Part shown: piece by piece, positions 31,589-44,072 of the stretch
Numbering within the stretch: position 1 is the first letter of the stretch
Layout: every line of letters starts with the position of its first letter
Assembly (NCBI GenBank): GCA_002914845.1
Contig: JXTC01000011.1
Location: forward strand, 742,429 to 806,428
Direction of reading: 5' to 3'
Source: Trema orientale
Lineage: Eukaryota; Streptophyta; Magnoliopsida; Rosales; Cannabaceae
Length of the DNA: 64,000 nt
Translations under genes and position numbers: made by a program
The notes under the pieces: generated by a model
Seen by the model: the letters and a program-made list of their open reading frames with translations, nothing else
What the model was told of the DNA's origin: nothing
Database searches by the model: none

Positions 31589-34114
31589 ATGTTGGAGCTA
31601 TGCCGGAGGCCATTGGAGAGGTGCTTCGGAGCTGGTGATGGAGGAGATGGCCTTCTATGGCATATGGACCTTAAGCCTTACGCTTCAGGGGACTATTCGA
31701 TAGCTGTGGTTCAAGCCAATTCGTCTTTGGAAGACCAAGGACAGGTGTTCACTTCTCCTTCCGCCACGTATGTTGGTATCTACGACGGCCATGGCGGTCC
31801 CGAAGCTTCTCGTTTCATCACACGCCATCTCTTCGCCTACCTTCAAAGTCAGTACTACATCTTCCTCCATTGATTATACCCTTTGTATTTCTTCAATTTA
31901 TTAAAGACCCAGATGGCTTTTACCTCCACTTGACCTTTTTCCAGTCTTTAACTGAAAATTTTTTGCTTTCAATATAATTTTCTTGGGAAACAAACAGATG
32001 GGTAAGTTTCATTTTTAGTTGTTTTTTGGTTAAATTTAAAAGGGTCTGTTTCGTTCTCAGAATTCTCGATTGAACAAGGTGGATTATCAGTGGATGTGAT
32101 AAAGAAGGCCTTTGATGCAACTGAAGAGGATTTCTTACACTTGGTGAGACGATCATGGCCAGCTCGGCCTCAGATTGCTGCCGTGGGCTCATGTTGTCTC
32201 GTTGGGGCAATATCCGACGACGTTTTGTATGTGGCTAATCTTGGGGACTCGAGGGCGGTTCTTGGGCGGAGAGGGTCTGAAGGGCAGTCTGGTAATAATG
32301 GTACGGTCGTGGCGGAGCGACTCTCCACTGATCATAACGTGGCAGTAGAGGAGGTGAGGAAGGAGGTTAAGGAACTTCACCCTGATGATTCTCACATTGT
32401 AGTGTATACTCGTGGTGTTTGGCGAATAAAGGGTATTATTCAGGTAAACATTTGTGACTCCTTCCTTTTTCTTTTTCTTTTGTTTTCTTTTCTTTGTTAA
32501 GGACTAGTTTATTGATTAACGTGCCAAAATTTGATTTTGAATTTAAGGTTTGTTTTGGTATGGTATTGTTTGAAGGTGTTTTAACAATGTTAAATTTGAT
32601 ATTCTGTTTGACTTTTTAGTGTGCGGAAATGGTCGGTTTTGCTTTAATTTTATTTCTAGCTCGTTTGTGGTGTGTGTTCTGAGTTATTGAGAGATTGTTA
32701 TAGAGTAGTTTGGAGTATGATTGTTTTCTTTTTGTTGTGTTATTAGATGTTTGATTGTTTTGAAAGTAAAGGGATTTCAAGGAGAAAAAAAAAATGCAGT
32801 TCAAATGCCAAATGGTAATCTTTTAGTTGTGCATTAACATTTCATGAAGACCATGATGCAATCGTTACAAGGCCTCGTATTAACAGAGAGCCAGCCTTTA
32901 TTATTTGACTACGATATGTTTGGTTGAACATTTGGTCCCTTTCCTCGATTATGCTTGAAAGCCATAGTGTTTTAGTTCGTTCGCTTCTCATTATTTCGCT
33001 ACAATATTTTTGACAGAACATGTGCCTCTTCATCGATTGTGCTTGGACGCCATAGCATTTTAGTTTGTTCGCTTCTTATCATAAAATGGTGACATGTTTT
33101 TTGGTTCAGGCCTCTTCTTTAAACATATAACTCTAAGTTCTAACGCAGCCCCTCATTTGTAATTTGGTCATTTGTATTTTGAAGTGCCTCATTAGCATTT
33201 AAGTGTGCATTATTTTAAGATTTGCGGCCGCTAGTGATTCATGAAGCCACATAAAGCCAACAAGATTCAAGGGATGTCTACTGAAGCTCAGTTCTAACTT
33301 ACTTTAATTGGTTTTTTTTTTTTTTTTTTTTTTAATCAACAAGCGAAGCTTGTCGGAAGGTAGTTGATAGTTCTAAAGCATAGGCCACTGAGAACTGTAA
33401 AAGAAAATGTATTGCTTTTCATTGCTAGCTACAAAAGTTCTAGTTGTGCATCTTATTTGTATTGATGTCAATTTGCACAGAGGTTTATAAGTATACTTCT
33501 TAAATTTTTCAGGTGTCGAGATCAATCGGAGATGTTTACTTGAAGAAACCCGAGTTCAACAGAGATCCTCTGTTCCAGCAATTTGGTATACCAGTTCCAT
33601 TAAAAAGGGCTGTAATGACAGCAGAACCCTCAGTATTGGTTCGGAAGTTGAAGCCGCAGGACATGTTTTTGATCTTTGCATCAGATGGTCTGTGGGAGCA
33701 TTTAAGTGACAAAGCAGCAGTTGAAATTGTCTTCAAAAATCCTAGAACTGTAAGCCTCTGCCCGGTACACTGCATTTTTACCTATCACTACCTTAAATAT
33801 TTTACATATATAAGAATTTATACATCTATATTTTGGTATTGCAGGGAATAGCAAAAAGATTAGCTAGAGCTGCCATTCAAGAGGCTGCTAAGAAAAGAGA
33901 AATGAGATACGAAGACATAAAGAAAATTGAAAAAGGGGTCAGACGCCATTTTCATGACGATATCACTGTGATAGTGATATACCTTGATCATTCTCAAGGT
34001 TCTGTAAATGGTAGAGTCAGAGATCATAGCCCTTTTGACTGCACTTCTGTACCTGTTGATATATTCTCTCTTAATGCTGATGAAGAAGATGCCTCACTCC
34101 ACGCAATTAACTGA
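31589..34114 (+). CDS. Clade-D protein phosphatase 2C (PP2C63/At4g33920-like)
   Basis: Four exons: 31589-31847, 32061-32443, 33513-33749 and 33845-34114, all with GT/AG borders and keeping one frame, giving 382 residues. PPM/PP2C phosphatases remove phosphate from Ser/Thr using two metal ions. Visible motifs are [16 protein letters not shown] (metal ligand Asp66), GSCCLVGAI with [42 protein letters not shown] (Asp272) and [15 protein letters not shown] (Asp331/332). The N-terminus [12 protein letters not shown] and QANSSLEDQ are typical of clade D, which dephosphorylates plasma-membrane H+-ATPase and is inhibited by SAUR proteins in auxin-driven growth. The 1.07-kb second intron holds a T run and AT-rich DNA only. 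Assignment to the At4g33920 branch is from remembered similarity. Confidence 0.95.
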
Positions 34115-36569
34115 GAAAAACTCTCTTGACTAAAGTAATGCATGTTGTTTTTGTGAATATAATAATTATAAATATATAGATTCTGGCTGGGATCAGTACA
34201 GAGTTCCATAGCTTTTATTACAGGAAGGGTTGTACGTGATTTTGTAAATGGAGGGATTACAAGATTGAGCTACTCACAATATAAACACTCTAGCTTTGGT
34301 TTTTACTCGTCTTCACTAGATATATCTTCTCTTATTATCATATTCTTATTTTATTTTTCCCTTTTATGCTAAATAGTTTGCTCTGATTATATACAAGTAT
34401 ACTCTGTAACAGGATTAAGTTTACGTTTTATTGTTGACTTCCTTAGATGTATTTACATAAAACAAAAGCAGAAGCATGCACATTTAAGTAGCACTCAAAT
34501 TTGCAACTACACATATTCACGGCAAGCGTAACCCCTAGGCCAATATACTTGGTGGTTAGAAATAAAGAACACGCCAACCTGGCGTAATAGGCTAATAGCC
34601 ACCAACTCTTACTTCACAACCTTAAAAATAAAAAAAAAAATAAAAAATAATAATAATAAATAAAATTACAAAAATATATATATATATATCTTGGAGTATG
34701 GCCTTTTTGTAATTTTTTTTTTTGAGAGAGGTCATTTTGCAATTTTAACCCCAATTTTTGGCTTACGTAAAATTATATTTTCACACTTAAAAGCTCTGTA
34801 AATTTCTATCTTCCGCGTATAAATGTAAAAATTTATGATAATTGTTTGAAGTTATTTTCAATAGATTTTAACTGTTTGTCAGCAAAAATAAGATCCACAA
34901 TTCAAATTCTGTATTAAGTGCGGTATTTTCTGGACAACGATAAATATTTGCATAAATTTTTTATGGATGTATAATTTGGAATGAACCAAAAATATGATTA
35001 AAATTGTAAAAAAACCATACTTCAATATATTGTCTAAAATTATAGAAAACCATACTTCAGGTATTTCTTTACAGCAATCCAAAAAAAATGAAAAATAAAA
35101 AAAGAATTAGTAATGAATTAGTCAAAACATGGACTTTGCTGCTGCACCAAATTCTGGGCACCGTCCAGGCCGGGGTTTGAAAGTGGAAAAACGTAAACGA
35201 TGGATAACAATGCTGATGCGATAAATAAACCTGCAATGCAGTTATGGGCTCTCCTTAATTTCTTTTGTTCTTTTTTTTCATAAAATATTTTGCAGCCATT
35301 GATATGAAACACTTGGCTCATGAATCACAAAATCCCAAATATACAAAGATTAATTATTCAGAGAATAAAAAAATTCTCCCACAGGGGTGACACATATATC
35401 TACATTAATTTTCATTACTCAACCCCCTAGGCCCCTACAGTCAAAAGTGGTTGGCTAATCACAATCTAAGCCTAAAAAAGGCAGTCTTTTTTTTTTTTTT
35501 TTTTTCCAGCAGAAATCAATTATATTGGTAAACGATATATCAATAGCGATTATTTTTACGTATGAACGTGATAATATTTGGTTCTAGTTGCTTAAGTCAT
35601 CAATTTCAAAATTAACAGGAAAAGGAAAGAATATATCTAACGTACAAAAGAATTTAGATAAGAACGTTGACACATTAATTCTCTCAATTATCATACAAGA
35701 CCTTTTTTTTTTTTCTTTTTTCTTTCTTTGCTGAGAATATCATATAAGCTTAAATGTCTCCTTATGTAAGTGAGTCTACCATTCTACTCACGAAACATAG
35801 ACTAAGACCGGAAAATGACACATAACTTGATTCAGGTTTGTTAATAACCAACACGATGAATTTAATATGGTGAAAATTTGTAACGAATGACTACGACCTT
35901 GGTATTATTTGAGCTTTGGTACTTGAAAGTTAAAAAACTTGATCCTTTTGATTTGTCCCGAAATAACTACACATATATAATAGTTTCGAGGGGGATTGGG
36001 CTTCCAGAATCTGCACTCATAAACATTATAATCACACTTGTCACAACTTCCTTTTTTTAATAGTGAGCTTTTTTTTGAAAAAAAAAAAAAAAGGAATTTG
36101 GCCAATTTTTGAGTTAATAAAAAAATATTAAAACATTGGTCAGGTCTACTCATCTCGTCAGTCTTTCATTCAAGTGGAACACCCATGGTTTCACGTGATG
36201 CAGCTGATTCTGGGATCCGCAACGAAATGTGGGCCCCATGGACAAATTGGGCCGAGTGATCCCATTTTCTTAGTCGGCCCATTTCATCGATACTTGAGAA
36301 AGAAAAGTGACCGAGACCGACTGACCGTGTCTCAAGGAACAACCCGGTGGCAATTGGGGGGCAACCTTTTTTTGACCAAATACGATCGCGACACTTGGAC
36401 CTTCCTCCCCCGAAGTCAACGTTTCCGGGCCCTGATTTCACAATAGAAAAATTAGAAAGATAAGGTCGAAAGTGCGGTCCCAACTTAATTGGCGTGGTCC
36501 TGCAGTAAGTACAAGGCTATTTGGCCCCAAAGTGCGTGGATCGACTAGTCTACCCTCGGCCACTGGTTG
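34115..36569. other. Intergenic, no supported gene
   Basis: Mostly AT-rich. A 67-residue frame on the minus strand at 35118-35321 contains a hydrophobic segment (CIAGLFIASALLSIVYVF) but no partner exons. A GC-rich patch at about 36160-36560 has overlapping frames on both strands and no recognised product. Confidence 0.4.
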
Positions 36570-39161
36570 TGTAAAATCCCGAATTTTTAAGGGTCAAAGT
36601 GGTCATTTTGCAGGTTTCGGAATATTAAATCTGAGTGATTTAATTGCAAAAGTTTTGTAGAGTGGAGACTTAAATGCAATTTCTAGAGGGACTAGATTGC
36701 AAAGATTTTAAAAATTAAGGGTTAAAATACAATTTTGAAAAATTGCACAGTGCCCATTATATGGGGCACACGTGGCCCTAACGCCTTTCTTCTTCTTCCT
36801 TCTCTCTCTTTCTCCTCAGCCCTCTTTTTCTCTCCTTCGGCTGAGCTACAGCTGCCAGCACCCAGCTCCTGCACGAGCTCCTCCGGTCATCGTTCGACCG
36901 CTCCAACACCTAGCGTGGGACCACGGGGCCTCCAGCTACCCGCTGTTGGTGTCACCAGGCCGCTGGAGCCCCTGCCTCGCCAAAAAACGTGAAAAAATCG
37001 CCAGGAAAGGTTCGAACTCCGACAAATTTTTCGGACGTTTCAAGCCGCATTCTTGGGCTTGTTGGACTCGTCTCGTCACGGGTAGTCTCAAGGTATGCTT
37101 TTCATAGCCCCATGCTGCCTGGTTTGAAAGTTGCCATTTTTGAGTAGTTTGAGCTTGGATTTGACTTTTTTGATCGGACCGTTGGGTTGTGTTTTTGATG
37201 TCATTTTTGGAATGTACTCGTGAAATTGAATTTGTTTGATATATATATTGACTATGTTTGGTGACTGGTAAGAAAAACGAAATCGGACGGCTAAGATTTG
37301 CCTCATGTTGTGTGCCACCAGTCCGGTTTTGGCCCGGATCTGAATTGGACGAATTATATGTCTATCTAATAGGGGCGGCAATCTAGGTCACGACACGATA
37401 ACACGACTCGAAAACGACACGAAATTAGCGGGTTTGGGTTGAGCTTAAACAGGTGCGGGTAAAAACAGGTTAAACACGATTAAGCACGATAAAATAACAG
37501 GTCAAAATTAGGTCAACCTGTCTAACCCGAAATTGACACGTTTGACACGATTAAAACCAAAATTAATAAACAGGTCATAATCGTGTCAACCCGCAATTAA
37601 CCTATTTACAACCCGTTTGTGACACGATATAAATAATTTTTTTAACATTTAATTTAAAAAAAAATTAAAAATTTGAAAAATAAAAATAAAAAGTGAAATG
37701 GAAAGTGAAAACCCTCACGGCTCACACATATCACTCATCTCTCTCAATCCTCAAATCAGCCGCCACCTACCCTCACATATATCACTCATCTCTCATCTCT
37801 CTCAAACAAACTTACAAGCCCTAAATCAAACTTAGCCGCCACCCTCCCTCCTCGGCTCCTTCCTCCCTCATCTCAGTCGCCCTCCCTCTCAGTCTCTCCC
37901 TTTCTCTGTCGCTCTCACTCCCGTCCTCAATATCTCACTCTTGATCCGAATCTCGCTCTCGTTCTCAGTCAGGTATAACAAAGATATTTTTTTTTCTTGT
38001 ACTGTTTTTGTAATATTTTCCATTTTCTAGTATTTTTGGAGGAAGAGGGTTGTGGTTGCTCTTTATGCTATTTAGATCTCTTACGGATACGGTTCTTTTT
38101 CTTTATTTTTTTTTTTTTGAAATTGTTTTTTGATGTTTGGTTTTGAATTATGTGATTGGGTTTCTTTGTTAAAAAATTGGGAGTTCTGGGTTCTACTGGT
38201 TGGAACTGTGATTATTTTCGAGTATAATTGTGGTTTAATTTTGGTTTTTATGTGTGTTTTTAGTGGTCTTAATTGTGTTTGCTTCCAGATTGTGATAGAG
38301 TTATGTTTTTCTTCATGATTATTTAGAGTTTTGAGCTTCGTGTTTATACAAGTTTTGCTTTTTTCGGTTGCTGAGGGCAAAGCTGGGAAATTGAGGATGA
38401 TATTTTGTTGGAGTCTGATGGGTAGGTTGCTTTAATGCTTGTTGAATTGCATTGTTGAATTGCATTGTTAAATTGAATTTTTCCTATTATAATAACTTTG
38501 CTTATGATTGAAATTATCAATAAAGATTAATGGTTAGCTTTTGAATCATTATTCCCTTTAGTGTTATTGTTTTGGTCATCATTTTCCTTTGCTAGCCAAT
38601 CCTATCCATCGTCGTAAGTAAAAAAAATTAGAGTTTATGCTTTTGTTGCATTGACCCTCAGCAGTTGTAAAATAACTAGATAGGACATCATATGGATATT
38701 TGACATTGTTTATCCTAAAAACCTATTTCTGAGGCTTTTCCCATTAGTGAGTCCCTGTTGAAAAATATAAGAGTGGAATATCTAATGAGGTTCTGTGTGA
38801 TGAATTGTTCGGCATAGTGTAAGTGTTAAGTAGTTGAAGTGTGAGCTTTTTTTTGCTTTTGCTGAATGATGATATTGGGGTCTAATGTGATGGGAAAGGA
38901 AGATCAAATTACGTGATCTTCTTTGTTAAAAGACTCGTGTATTTTTTTTTTTTTTTTAATCTTTCATGACTCTATCAATTAAATTTGTGACATTGTCAAT
39001 TAAATTTGGTCATGTTTTTCTTAATTATTTGTTACTTTTTTGGCTCAAGTATCATTCTTAATTATTTGTTACTTTTTTTTTGCTCAAGTAATTATTTATT
39101 ACTTACTTATGCTTGTTTTGCCTTTAATATGTTGCTGATTTTTTCATGTTTTGATATATAG

Positions 39162-39217
39162 ATGGATAAACAAAGACTTGAAATCAATCTTGATGATTTT
39201 GAGTCCAAGAGTGTTGA
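39162..39217 (+). CDS. Start of the hAT transposase, cut by the assembly gap
   Basis: An intron (about 37973-39161, donor GTATAAC, acceptor ATATATAG) ends exactly before ATG, and the frame reads MDKQRLEINLDDFESKSV up to the gap. Position inside the hAT element suggests the N-terminus of its transposase; no BED zinc finger or dimerisation domain is visible. The stated gap is too short for a full transposase of about 650 residues, so either the gap size is nominal or the gene is deleted. Confidence 0.5.
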
Positions 39218-39875
39218 NNNNNNNNNNNNNNNNNNNNNNNNNNNNNNNNNNNNNNNNNNNNNNNNNNNNNNNNNNNNNNNNNNNNNNNNNNNNNNNNNNN
39301 NNNNNNNNNNNNNNNNNNNNNNNNNNNNNNNNNNNNNNNNNNNNNNNNNNNNNNNNNNNNNNNNNNNNNNNNNNNNNNNNNNNNNNNNNNNNNNNNNNNN
39401 NNNNNNNNNNNNNNNNNNNNNNNNNNNNNNNNNNNNNNNNNNNNNNNNNNNNNNNNNNNNNNNNNNNNNNNNNNNNNNNNNNNNNNNNNNNNNNNNNNNN
39501 NNNNNNNNNNNNNNNNNNNNNNNNNNNNNNNNNNNNNNNNNNNNNNNNNNNNNNNNNNNNNNNNNNNNNNNNNNNNNNNNNNNNNNNNNNNNNNNNNNNN
39601 NNNNNNNNNNNNNNNNNNNNNNNNNNNNNNNNNNNNNNNNNNNNNNNNNNNNNNNNNNNNNNNNNNNNNNNNNNNNNNNNNNNNNNNNNNNNNNNNNNNN
39701 NNNNNNNNNNNNNNNNNNNNNNNNNNNNNNNNNNNNNNNNNNNNNNNNNNNNNNNNNNNNNNNNNNNNNNNNNNNNNNNNNNNNNNNNNNNNNNNNNNNN
39801 NNNNNNNNNNNNNNNNNNNNNNNNNNNNNNNNNNNNNNNNNNNNNNNNNNNNNNNNNNNNNNNNNNNNNNNNNNN
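39218..39875. other. Assembly gap (658 N)
   Basis: All bases are N. Open frames running across it are artefacts. Confidence 1.
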
Positions 39876-41260
39876 TGATGTAAATCGGTTAAACATGTCA
39901 TAAATAGGTTAAATTTGACCTAAACAGGTTAATAGGTCGTGTTCTACCTAACACGACCTAAATAAGACACGATTAAATAACGTGTTAAATGTGTCGTGTC
40001 ACGGGTGACCTGTTTAATTAGCAGGTCGTGTACGGGTTCACAAATAATGACACGATTAATAAACGTGTCGTGTTCGGGTTGGACAAATACTCGTTATACA
40101 TGTGTCTCGACACGACACGATTATGACACGACAACACGAATTGCCACCCCTACTATCTAACTATTTTGGATGCTAGGAATTCAGTGAAGAAGTCTGTTTG
40201 TTGATTTAAAGCTCTGTTGAGAAGTTAGTTTTTCACAAGAGACCAATCGAGGGCTTGGAATTGGTTCCTGACCCTCCGAACGATCGTCCAACGACACTTT
40301 GAGGTTCTAATAGCGTGGTATCGCTATTCTAGTGAGGTAGGAATTCGGTTACCTCTGTTTTATATCGTTTTTTATTAAAACTTACTTTATGCAACATATA
40401 ATGACAAACACATTTTTAGAACTGTTTTGGATATCTGTGATGGAATTTGATTGTATGATATATATGGTATTGCTCTGGGACTTTTCTGAGTATAGGTTAA
40501 ATTGGGTTATTATGCTACCCGTTTTTCTATAAAACTTAATATGTCTACTTTATTGAATAACTAGAGCGTGATTGTTTTCACACTTAAGTTCCATAGTACA
40601 TGTGTCATATGATCATTCATGAGCACCGTGTTAGCATCGTTGGTTTACAGTATGGCTCTGCGTGCCCCACCATCGATATATAGTCCATAAATCCGCGCGA
40701 GGTTTGTTTTCTGTGATTACCTCCCCATTTGGCAGGTGTAGACAATATGGTTGCCCCTCCAGGTTTGGTAGGCGATATATGGGTGTTCCTCTGGGTATGG
40801 GTTTAGGTGTCAGACAGCCTGTTTAGTACACTTAGTGCTATCATCCTGGGTTTCCATTTATGAGAGGATGTGAGCTCATAGGTATGGGTTGATTTGTGTC
40901 ATGTGCGTATGAATTGAATGGTTTTGATTATACTGTTTTATATATACATATGGATTGCCGGTTTTGGACTATTATATATGTATGTTTTGGATTAAACTAA
41001 CTATGCAGGAACTTTCTATCACTAAAATGTTTTCAAATGAGATAACTGCTTTCCTACTGGGCATTTTATGCTCATTCCCTACCTTCCTTCCTAAGGTGGT
41101 GTTCAGTGCGACATGGGTGATTAAAAGGATTAAGAGGCTATCTTTGACTGTAGTTCGTTGTCTTGGTAATACTAGAAGCTTGGTGTTGTTGTGGTGTTTA
41201 GATTGTTTGGATTTTGATTTAGCATTAAACCATGATTATTACTTTCAATTATTTCTGTGA

Positions 41261-41668
41261 ACTTATGTATGTGATTTTAGTATTTGACACTTGTTATGGA
41301 TGATGATGATGCTTAGACTTAAATTTGGATTATGTTTTTCGGTTATTATTCGATCTATATTTAATGGTGTATATAAACTGTGGGAGAGATTCACTAGATG
41401 AGATTCCAAATATTTTGTCTATATGGACTGTTTTAAAAAAATTGAAACTTTTAAGACCTTTTTAAAATAAATCAAGGAATTCCCATCTTAGTGAAATTCT
41501 CCTTCTGCTACTGGCCCAGGTTTTGGATTATAAAAAGCCATACCCAAGAGAAAAAATAACTACATCAAAACTCATAACTAAAAATGTGAGACAAATACCA
41601 ATGAGGTGTATGAGTTCAGTCATGTAAAAGCAAACAAAATAAATTCTACTGCATCTGGAGACAAAACA
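41261..41668. other. Uncertain edge of the LTR-like block
   Basis: No gene. AT-rich sequence with a GATGATGATGATG run at 41298-41311. Confidence 0.35.
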
Positions 41669-41822
41669 ATCTCTTCACGACGTTCGTCAGTAAATGCCAC
41701 CTCTATACGGCGTCCATCAGCAAACGCCAATCTCCTCACGACGTCCATCAGTAAACGCTACCTCAACAAAGCGTCTGTCAGTAAACGTCATTCTCGTCAC
41801 AATGTACATCAGTAAACACCCT
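41669..41822 (+). repeat. Degenerate minisatellite, about 31-33 bp, five units
   Basis: Each unit reads roughly TC(T/A)...CACGACGTCCATCAG followed by TAAACGCCA. The conserved core is CATCAGTAAACG. The open frame through it reflects the repeat and not a gene. Confidence 0.8.
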
Positions 41823-41980
41823 AAGTTCAATATTATTTGCATTTGTCAAAAGAATTCTGATTAGATAGTATAAGGGTTTACAAAATACTATATGTAGGAA
41901 CTAGAAAGACACATAGTATAAGGAAACCTATATGATGTGCTTAGTGACAAATTGTAATCACGTTTTGTAATTGATTGCAA

Positions 41981-42019
<39 letters not shown>
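41981..42019 (+). repeat. (AAT)13 microsatellite
   Basis: Thirteen uninterrupted AAT/ATA triplets. Confidence 0.95.
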
Positions 42020-43434
42020 TCTATGGATTGTGTGATTTGTCATATTAAATTTTCTATAACTTAGTTACTATCATTTAATATTTGAATAGTAAGAGCTCAC
42101 GTGCCACATAAGGTCTTATTTGAAAAAATGGTTCTCTAGCATTAATCTTGGGAAAAAAATCTTATTGTGAGAGTATTTTGTTTTATTTTTATGCATGCTA
42201 TAAGGAATGCAAAAGTGTTAGATGTTAGCGACACCTAATAAACTTCAGGTTAATTGATGAACTCGTGGCTACTTTGTTGACTATTGGGTGGTGCGTTTTA
42301 AAACTTAAAATTTAGAGGAATGTTAAACACATTCTCTTTCTTTCTCTTTTTTATGCTCTCCAATCTCATAGTCAGACACGTGGATTCTACTATCTAATTT
42401 AATATTTTAATAATATAATAAATCATAGTGAAATTCATGTGTCAAATAGTGAGATTGAAAAAATGCAAACGAGAATATTGCTACCACTGCTCTAAAATTT
42501 ATACGTACCGTTACTTATCAAAAAGATAGAAATATATACTGTCTTACTTATCCATTCGTTCTCCCAATGTGAAAGTATTATCCTAGCATATAACTTCTTG
42601 TTTTGGTGATTAAAATATTGTTCCAGTATTCTTTTTGTCGAAGGGACCCATTTCTCGAAATTTTACTAGGCTGTACTCAGGTTGCTAATCTTACGAAGTT
42701 CGATTGTTGTTATGGCTAAGGGCTCTTTATAAGTTGACCAATTATTTTACCTGCGGTGATATTGGTCATAATCTAGCAGTTGCGGTATTATGGAGAATTG
42801 CACTTTAACCAACTGCTAACCAACAACGTCTTCGACTCTCCAATACGTCGGAGAAGTACAAAGTATAGCCAATGAGTTTACTCGATCATGTCCTCACATT
42901 CTTATTTGCCGACATAAGAGTGCTTTAATTATCACTCTTGGGCATGAAGCTACCTTCCGTTTGAAACCTAAATTTTAAAAGGGAAAAAAAAATTACAAAA
43001 GATTCTATTTGTTTTTGTTTGAATGAAACAAAAAATAATAATTTTTTTTTCAAAAACAACAAAAATTATATTTGACATTATTTTTTAGTATATAGAATTT
43101 GGACAAATTAATTAGTATAGCCAAACTTTTTAGAATAAAGTTTTATAAATTGTAGGACAATACTTTTGTCTTTATTTTTCCCTGATTTTTTTCTCAAAAT
43201 GTTTTTATGCTCTAAAATTCAAGTTTTAAACGGAGCCTTAATTTCTCTTTTAAGATTTTGTTATTAGATTAATTTATAAAATGAAAAAAAAAATAACAAC
43301 CACATTGTTAATAATTTTGTTTGTTTATATGTATTTATAAGTTTCTATCTAAGAATATAGTTACAAATTTTATCCTTCTAAATTTATTGGATGAACAGAG
43401 TAGAAGACGGAAAAATGACCAAACCATCTAAAGC
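42020..43434. other. Intergenic, nothing recognised
   Basis: AT-rich; no coding region or structured repeat stood out. Confidence 0.4.
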
Positions 43435-44072
43435 TAGAGATGCAAAGTGGGCGGCCCAGCCCATATTTGATAGGCCTATATGGGCTTTGTACCGTGCCTA
43501 GGCCCGGCCCGCCTAAAATATGAGCCGGGCCGGCCCGGCTCATGTTCTTATTAAGAGATCCGGCACTGCCCACAGGTCCAGCACACATTTTATGGGGACC
43601 TAAGTGGGCCGTGCCTAGTGAGCTGTGTCTATGCGGACTGAATATGGGCCACAATGTGGGCCTAATTTCGTTGTTATTCTATACTTTAAAATATCAAATA
43701 TGGGCCTAAAACTCATTTATATTATTTTAAAATTTAAATAAATTGAAAATAAACAAAAATAAGTAAATAAATAACATTAAAAATATATAAATGAAAATAT
43801 TTAATTAAGATTTTTTCAAAGTTTAATTAAAAAATATATTTAAAATTATATTTAGAAGGACTAAATGTGGGCCCATAAAAATGTGGACCCATAAAAATGT
43901 GGACCGTGCCGGACTGGACCTGTGGGCCTATGACTGAGGCCCAGCCTGGCCCTTACCATATATAATGGGCCGACTCAGACCCACATAATGTGGGCCTGGG
44001 TCGAACCAGTACCGTGCTTTTTCTTCAGAATATGAGCCGGTCCACAAAACCTGGCCAACGTTGACATCCCTA
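43435..44072. mobile_element. hAT-type MITE with GGCCC-rich subterminal zones
   Basis: TAGAGATGCAAAGTGGGCGG at the left is an imperfect inverted match of CCAACGTTGACATCCCTA at the right. The flanks TCTAAAGC and TCTAAATA agree at six of eight positions, fitting an old 8-bp hAT duplication. Both ends are crowded with GGGCC/GGCCC words while the middle is very AT-rich. 638 bp, no coding capacity. Confidence 0.7.

Larger units (their letters stand above)
37370..40152 (+). mobile_element. hAT transposon with perfect 8-bp target duplication
   Basis: CTATCTAA flanks the element on both sides (37362-37369 and 40153-40160). The ends are TAGGGGCGGCAAT and, inverted, TAGGGGTGGCAAT. An 8-bp duplication with (T/C)AGGGGYGGCAA ends defines the hAT superfamily. 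Both subterminal zones (to about 37640 and from about 39880) are packed with ACACGA/TCGTGT and AACAGGT motifs, as expected of transposase-binding sites. Inside are a CT-rich leader exon ending at 37972, an intron and an ATG at 39162, then the assembly gap. The TIRs are nearly intact, so insertion is fairly recent. Confidence 0.9.
36570..41260 (+). mobile_element. LTR-like block (possible Ty3/gypsy solo LTR) split by an hAT insertion
   Basis: The left end TGTAAAATCCCGAATTTT resembles the start of many plant gypsy LTRs. It is followed by a GC-rich, CT-rich leader-like zone at 36770-37080. After the nested hAT element the sequence continues without coding capacity, with repeated short motifs and TTTGGCAGGTG-type stretches seen in long chromovirus LTRs. 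No gag-pol and no second LTR is visible. The right end is not defined; a CA followed by GGTTT at 41518 is one candidate because GGTTG precedes the left end. An untranslated gene is the alternative. Confidence 0.4.

Noticed and set aside
39107-39903. Open frames of about 240-260 residues across the gap
   Set aside because: They consist almost entirely of unknown bases. Only the start at 39162 is kept, because an intron acceptor precedes it inside the hAT element.
43370-43654. 94-residue minus-strand frame
   Set aside because: It arises from the GGCCC-rich end of the hAT MITE.
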